A model generated the notes under the pieces. The model worked only from the letters and a program-made list of their open reading frames with translations, was not told where the DNA came from and ran no database searches. This document shows, in pieces, positions 61,412-64,000 of a DNA stretch of 64,000 nucleotides (position 1 is the stretch's first letter; the number at the start of each line of letters is the position of its first letter). Position numbers and translations under genes: made by a program. The DNA lies in assembly GCF_016612535.1 (NCBI RefSeq), contig NZ_JAENXS010000005.1, positions 1 through 64,000 on the forward strand, in the 5' to 3' direction. Source of the DNA: Bradyrhizobium diazoefficiens (lineage in GTDB: Bacteria > Pseudomonadota > Alphaproteobacteria > Rhizobiales > Xanthobacteraceae).

Positions 61412-62599
61412 TCAGTGGATGATTTCGAACAGGCCGGCTGCGCCCATGCCGCCACCGATGCACATGGTCACCACGCCGTATTTCGCCTTGCGCCGCCGGC
61501 CCTCGATCAGCAGATGGCCGGTGAGCCGCGAGCCAGTCATGCCGTAGGGGTGGCCGATCGCGATCGAGCCGCCATTGACGTTGAGCTTCTCCGGATCGAT
61601 GCCGAGCTTGTCGCGGCAATAGATCACCTGCACCGCATAGGCCTCGTTGAGCTCCCAGAGATCGATGTCGTCGATCTTCAGATTGTGGCGCTTGAGCAGC
61701 CGCGGGATCGCGGCGACCGGCCCCACGCCCATCTCGTCCGACTCGACGCCGGCGGCGACGAAGCCGCGGAAGATGCCGAGCGGTTTGAGGCCCTTCCTGG
61801 CTGCAATCTTGTCGCTCATGATCACGCAGGCCGAGGCACCGTCCGAGAGCTGACTGGCATTGCCCGCGCTGATGGTCTTGCCCTCGAACACCGGCTTGAT
61901 CTTGGCGAGGCCTTCGGCCGTGGTTTCGGGACGTGGGCCTTCGTCCTTTGCGAGCGTCACCTGCTCGTAGGTGACCTCCTTGGTGTCCTTGTTGACCAGC
62001 GCCATCCTGGTCGTGAACGGCACGATCTCCTCGTTGAAGCGGCCCGCCTGCAACGCGGCGCCGACGCGGCGTTGGCACTCGAGGCTGTATTCGTCCTGCT
62101 TGTGGCGGCCGATCTTGTAGCGCTCGGCGACGACCTCAGCGGTATCGAGCATAGACATGTACATTTCCGGCTTCATCGCCATCAGTTCGTCGTCGACGGC
62201 GTGGAATTTGTTCATATGCTCGTTCTGCACGAGGCTGATCGACTCGATGCCGCCGCCGATCGCGACCTCGACACCGTCGAGCATCACCGAGCGTGCAGCC
62301 ACCGCGATGGCCTGGAGGCCGGAGGCGCATTGCCGGTCGATGGTGGTGCCGGCGACCGTCACCGGCAAGCCAGCGCGGATCGCGCCCTTGCGCGCCACGT
62401 TCATCACCATGGTGCCCTGTTGCATCGCGCAACCCATGACTACGTCTTCCACCTCATCAGGCGCGACGCCGGCGCGCTTCACCGCCTCGGCCATCACGTG
62501 CCCCGCCATGGTCGGGCCGTCGGTATTGTTGAGCGCGCCGCGGTAGGCTTTGCCGACAGCCGTCCGCGCGGTGGAAACGATTACTGCTTCAGTCGTCAT
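61412..62599 (-). CDS. acetyl-CoA acetyltransferase (thiolase)
   Basis: 395 residues. Active-site Cys in [12 protein letters not shown] (about residue 90), the His in [17 protein letters not shown], and the second Cys in [13 protein letters not shown]; all conserved for a degradative thiolase. It cleaves 3-ketoacyl-CoA to acetyl-CoA. ATG at 62599. It follows the acyl-CoA dehydrogenase on the same strand by 14 bases, so they form one operon. Confidence 0.93.
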   Translation of the reverse strand: MTTEAVIVSTARTAVGKAYRGALNNTDGPTMAGHVMAEAVKRAGVAPDEVEDVVMGCAMQQGTMVMNVARKGAIRAGLPVTVAGTTIDRQCASGLQAIAVAARSVMLDGVEVAIGGGIESISLVQNEHMNKFHAVDDELMAMKPEMYMSMLDTAEVVAERYKIGRHKQDEYSLECQRRVGAALQAGRFNEEIVPFTTRMALVNKDTKEVTYEQVTLAKDEGPRPETTAEGLAKIKPVFEGKTISAGNASQLSDGASACVIMSDKIAARKGLKPLGIFRGFVAAGVESDEMGVGPVAAIPRLLKRHNLKIDDIDLWELNEAYAVQVIYCRDKLGIDPEKLNVNGGSIAIGHPYGMTGSRLTGHLLIEGRRRKAKYGVVTMCIGGGMGAAGLFEIIH

Positions 62600-62613
62600 G
62601 CCTGCCTCGCTGC

Positions 62614-63744
62614 TTACGCGGCCGTGTCCAGCTGCGCGTAACGCAGCACATGGAACGCGGGATCGCCGAACTGGATGTTGATGGAGGAGAGTCGCTTGAA
62701 ATAGTGCCCGACGCTGAGCTCCTCGGTCATTCCCATGCCGCCGTGAAGCTGCACCGCCTGATCGGCGACGAACTTGCCGGCATAGCCGATCTTCGACTTG
62801 GCACCGGAGGCGAGCCGCGACAGGCTGGCATCGCCGCCGCTGAGGCTGAGGCTCAAATGCTGCATCAGGGAGAGCGCCTCCTGATGGGCGATGAACATGT
62901 CGACCATCCGATGCTGCAGCACCTGGAAGGAGCCGATGGTGGTGCCGAACTGCTTGCGCGTCTTCGAATATTCCAGGGTCGCCGAGTTCAGCTCACCGAT
63001 GGCGCCGACGGCTTCCGCGCAGAGTGCGCCGATGGCGCGGTCTCGGCACGCTTCCAGCGCGGCAACGCCCTCGCCTTGTGCGCCCAGCAATTGGCCGCGG
63101 ACGTCGCGCAGGCTGACTTCGGCGGCCCGGCGACTGTCGATGGTCTTGAAGCTCTGGAGATCGACGCCGGTCGCGCGGCGATCGACCACGAACAGACTGA
63201 CGCCACCGCGCTCCCGGTCGTCGCCCGAGGTCCGCGCCGAGACGATCAGATAGTCCGCCCAGGGCGCGGCGATCACCATGATCTTCGCGCCGGTCAGGAT
63301 GTAGTCGCTCCCCTCGCACCGCGCCCGGGTCGTGACATTGGCCAGATCGAAACGTGATGCCTTCTCTGTCCAGGCCAGGGTCCAGATCTTCGAGCCCTCG
63401 ATGATTTCAGGGATGAAGCTTTTCTGCTGCTCCGGCGTGCCCACATGCTCGATCAATCCGCCGGCCAGCACCACCGTCTCGATGAACGGCTCGACCACGA
63501 GGTGGCGGCCGAACTCATGCATGACGATCATGGTCGAGAGCGGACCGCCGCCGAGACCGCCGGCGCTCTCAGAGAACGGCGCGGCAAGCAAGCCAAGCTC
63601 GGCGAAAGCGTCCCATTGCTTCCGGCTGAAGCCCTCCTCGCTTGCCACGATCTTACGGCGCGCCTCGAAATCGTATTGGTCGCGCAGCAGGCGCTGGACG
63701 CTGGATCGCAGCAATTCCTGCTCTTCCGTGAACTGAATATCCAT
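62614..63744 (-). CDS. acyl-CoA dehydrogenase
   Basis: 376 residues. N-terminal [25 protein letters not shown], middle [17 protein letters not shown] (a diverged form of the usual PxxGSD loop), and C-terminal [26 protein letters not shown] and [22 protein letters not shown]. It is of the type that pairs with the partial gene upstream as a two-subunit ACAD. ATG at 63744, 23 bases after the upstream ACAD stop. Confidence 0.9.
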   Translation of the reverse strand: MDIQFTEEQELLRSSVQRLLRDQYDFEARRKIVASEEGFSRKQWDAFAELGLLAAPFSESAGGLGGGPLSTMIVMHEFGRHLVVEPFIETVVLAGGLIEHVGTPEQQKSFIPEIIEGSKIWTLAWTEKASRFDLANVTTRARCEGSDYILTGAKIMVIAAPWADYLIVSARTSGDDRERGGVSLFVVDRRATGVDLQSFKTIDSRRAAEVSLRDVRGQLLGAQGEGVAALEACRDRAIGALCAEAVGAIGELNSATLEYSKTRKQFGTTIGSFQVLQHRMVDMFIAHQEALSLMQHLSLSLSGGDASLSRLASGAKSKIGYAGKFVADQAVQLHGGMGMTEELSVGHYFKRLSSINIQFGDPAFHVLRYAQLDTAA

Positions 63745-63767
63745 CCGATCCTCCCGATCCGCCGTGG

Positions 63768-64000
63768 CTAGAGCCCGAGCACGGCCTTGGCGATGATGTT
63801 TCGCTGGATCTCGTTGGATCCGCCGTAGATGCTGAGCTTGCGCGCGTTCAGATATTTCTCCGACGCGGTATGGCCGTAGTCGGGGCCGGGCATGAAGCGG
63901 TTGGCGCTGACCGGATGCTCGCGGATGGCAAGGCCGTAATTGCCGATCGCGCGATGGGTGAGCTCGGTGACATTCTGAAATATCTCGGTACCGCGGATCT
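63768..64000 (-). CDS. acyl-CoA dehydrogenase, C-terminal part (window-truncated)
   Basis: The stop is at 63768-63770; the frame is open to the window end. The 76 visible residues include YLNARKLSIYGGSNEIQRN and end IIAKAVLGL, the classical ACAD C-terminus that contacts FAD and the dimer partner. Only this end of the gene is in the window. It is the first visible gene of the beta-oxidation operon. Confidence 0.9.
   Translation of the reverse strand, partial: IRGTEIFQNVTELTHRAIGNYGLAIREHPVSANRFMPGPDYGHTASEKYLNARKLSIYGGSNEIQRNIIAKAVLGL

Noticed and set aside
61389..62078. N-terminal extension of the nitronate monooxygenase frame across the thiolase gene
   Set aside because: The thiolase is encoded there in another frame on the same strand; the true GTG start at 61388 has its own ribosome site.

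Overview
The window looks like a chromosome segment of a Bradyrhizobium-type alphaproteobacterium. The basis is the high GC content, the short palindromic intergenic repeats of the kind common in Bradyrhizobium, the large acyl-CoA and CoA-transferase catabolic gene sets, orphan tripartite-tricarboxylate (Bug) binding proteins, and a CycH/CcmI-type cytochrome maturation gene. This is inferred from gene content and style, not from a database match. No rRNA, complete tRNA, CRISPR array, integrase or intact IS was seen.

Region 1 (1-8300) reads as ordinary core chromosome: an alpha/beta hydrolase, a TonB/TolA-like envelope protein, an aldo/keto reductase, a small XRE regulator, an MgtE magnesium channel, two tandem NodB-type polysaccharide deacetylases and two small conserved-looking proteins. 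Two palindromic repeat elements lie between genes.

Region 2 (about 8306-32317) is bounded by two directly repeated ~50 bp sequences and reads as an accessory island. Its left part (8705-15226) holds a three-gene signalling/defence-like cluster. The first gene encodes a TPR + Rossmann (SLOG-like) + class III nucleotide cyclase protein. The second encodes a TIR protein with two further Rossmann-like domains. The third encodes a membrane-anchored STAND NTPase with a helical-repeat C-terminus. A patatin-like lipase and small proteins follow. Its right part (17333-31789) is an electron-transfer locus: a decaheme cytochrome with a Cys-rich cytoplasmic head and TPR tail, a diheme b-type membrane protein, a cNMP-binding four-[4Fe-4S] protein, a tetraheme c554-like cytochrome, a flavin/2Fe-2S oxidoreductase, an outer-membrane barrel, a pentaheme cytochrome and an expanded CcmI. 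Together these could carry electrons from NAD(P)H or quinol across the envelope. Cyclic-nucleotide production in the left half and a cNMP sensor in the right half suggest a possible link.

Region 3 (32318-35800) is a graveyard: three overlapping ORFs each carrying an amber stop or a frameshift, then a chimeric, deleted MFS remnant.

Region 4 (35807-51993) is a catabolic locus for an unidentified organic acid. It has an MFS anion symporter under a GntR regulator, a divergent operon of GST, two family III CoA-transferases, carboxymuconolactone-decarboxylase-like protein, metal hydrolase, enoyl-CoA hydratase and two acyl-CoA dehydrogenases, then a LysR regulator, a frameshifted HD protein, two Bug binding proteins flanking a secreted lipase-like hydrolase, and an enolase-superfamily enzyme.

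Region 5 (52081-60300) holds an RND efflux operon with its own TetR gene, a second divergent TetR gene with two large matching palindromic operators, an alpha/beta hydrolase and an iron-type alcohol dehydrogenase. Region 6 (60384-64000) is a minus-strand beta-oxidation operon (two acyl-CoA dehydrogenases, thiolase, nitronate monooxygenase-like protein) that runs off the end of the window.
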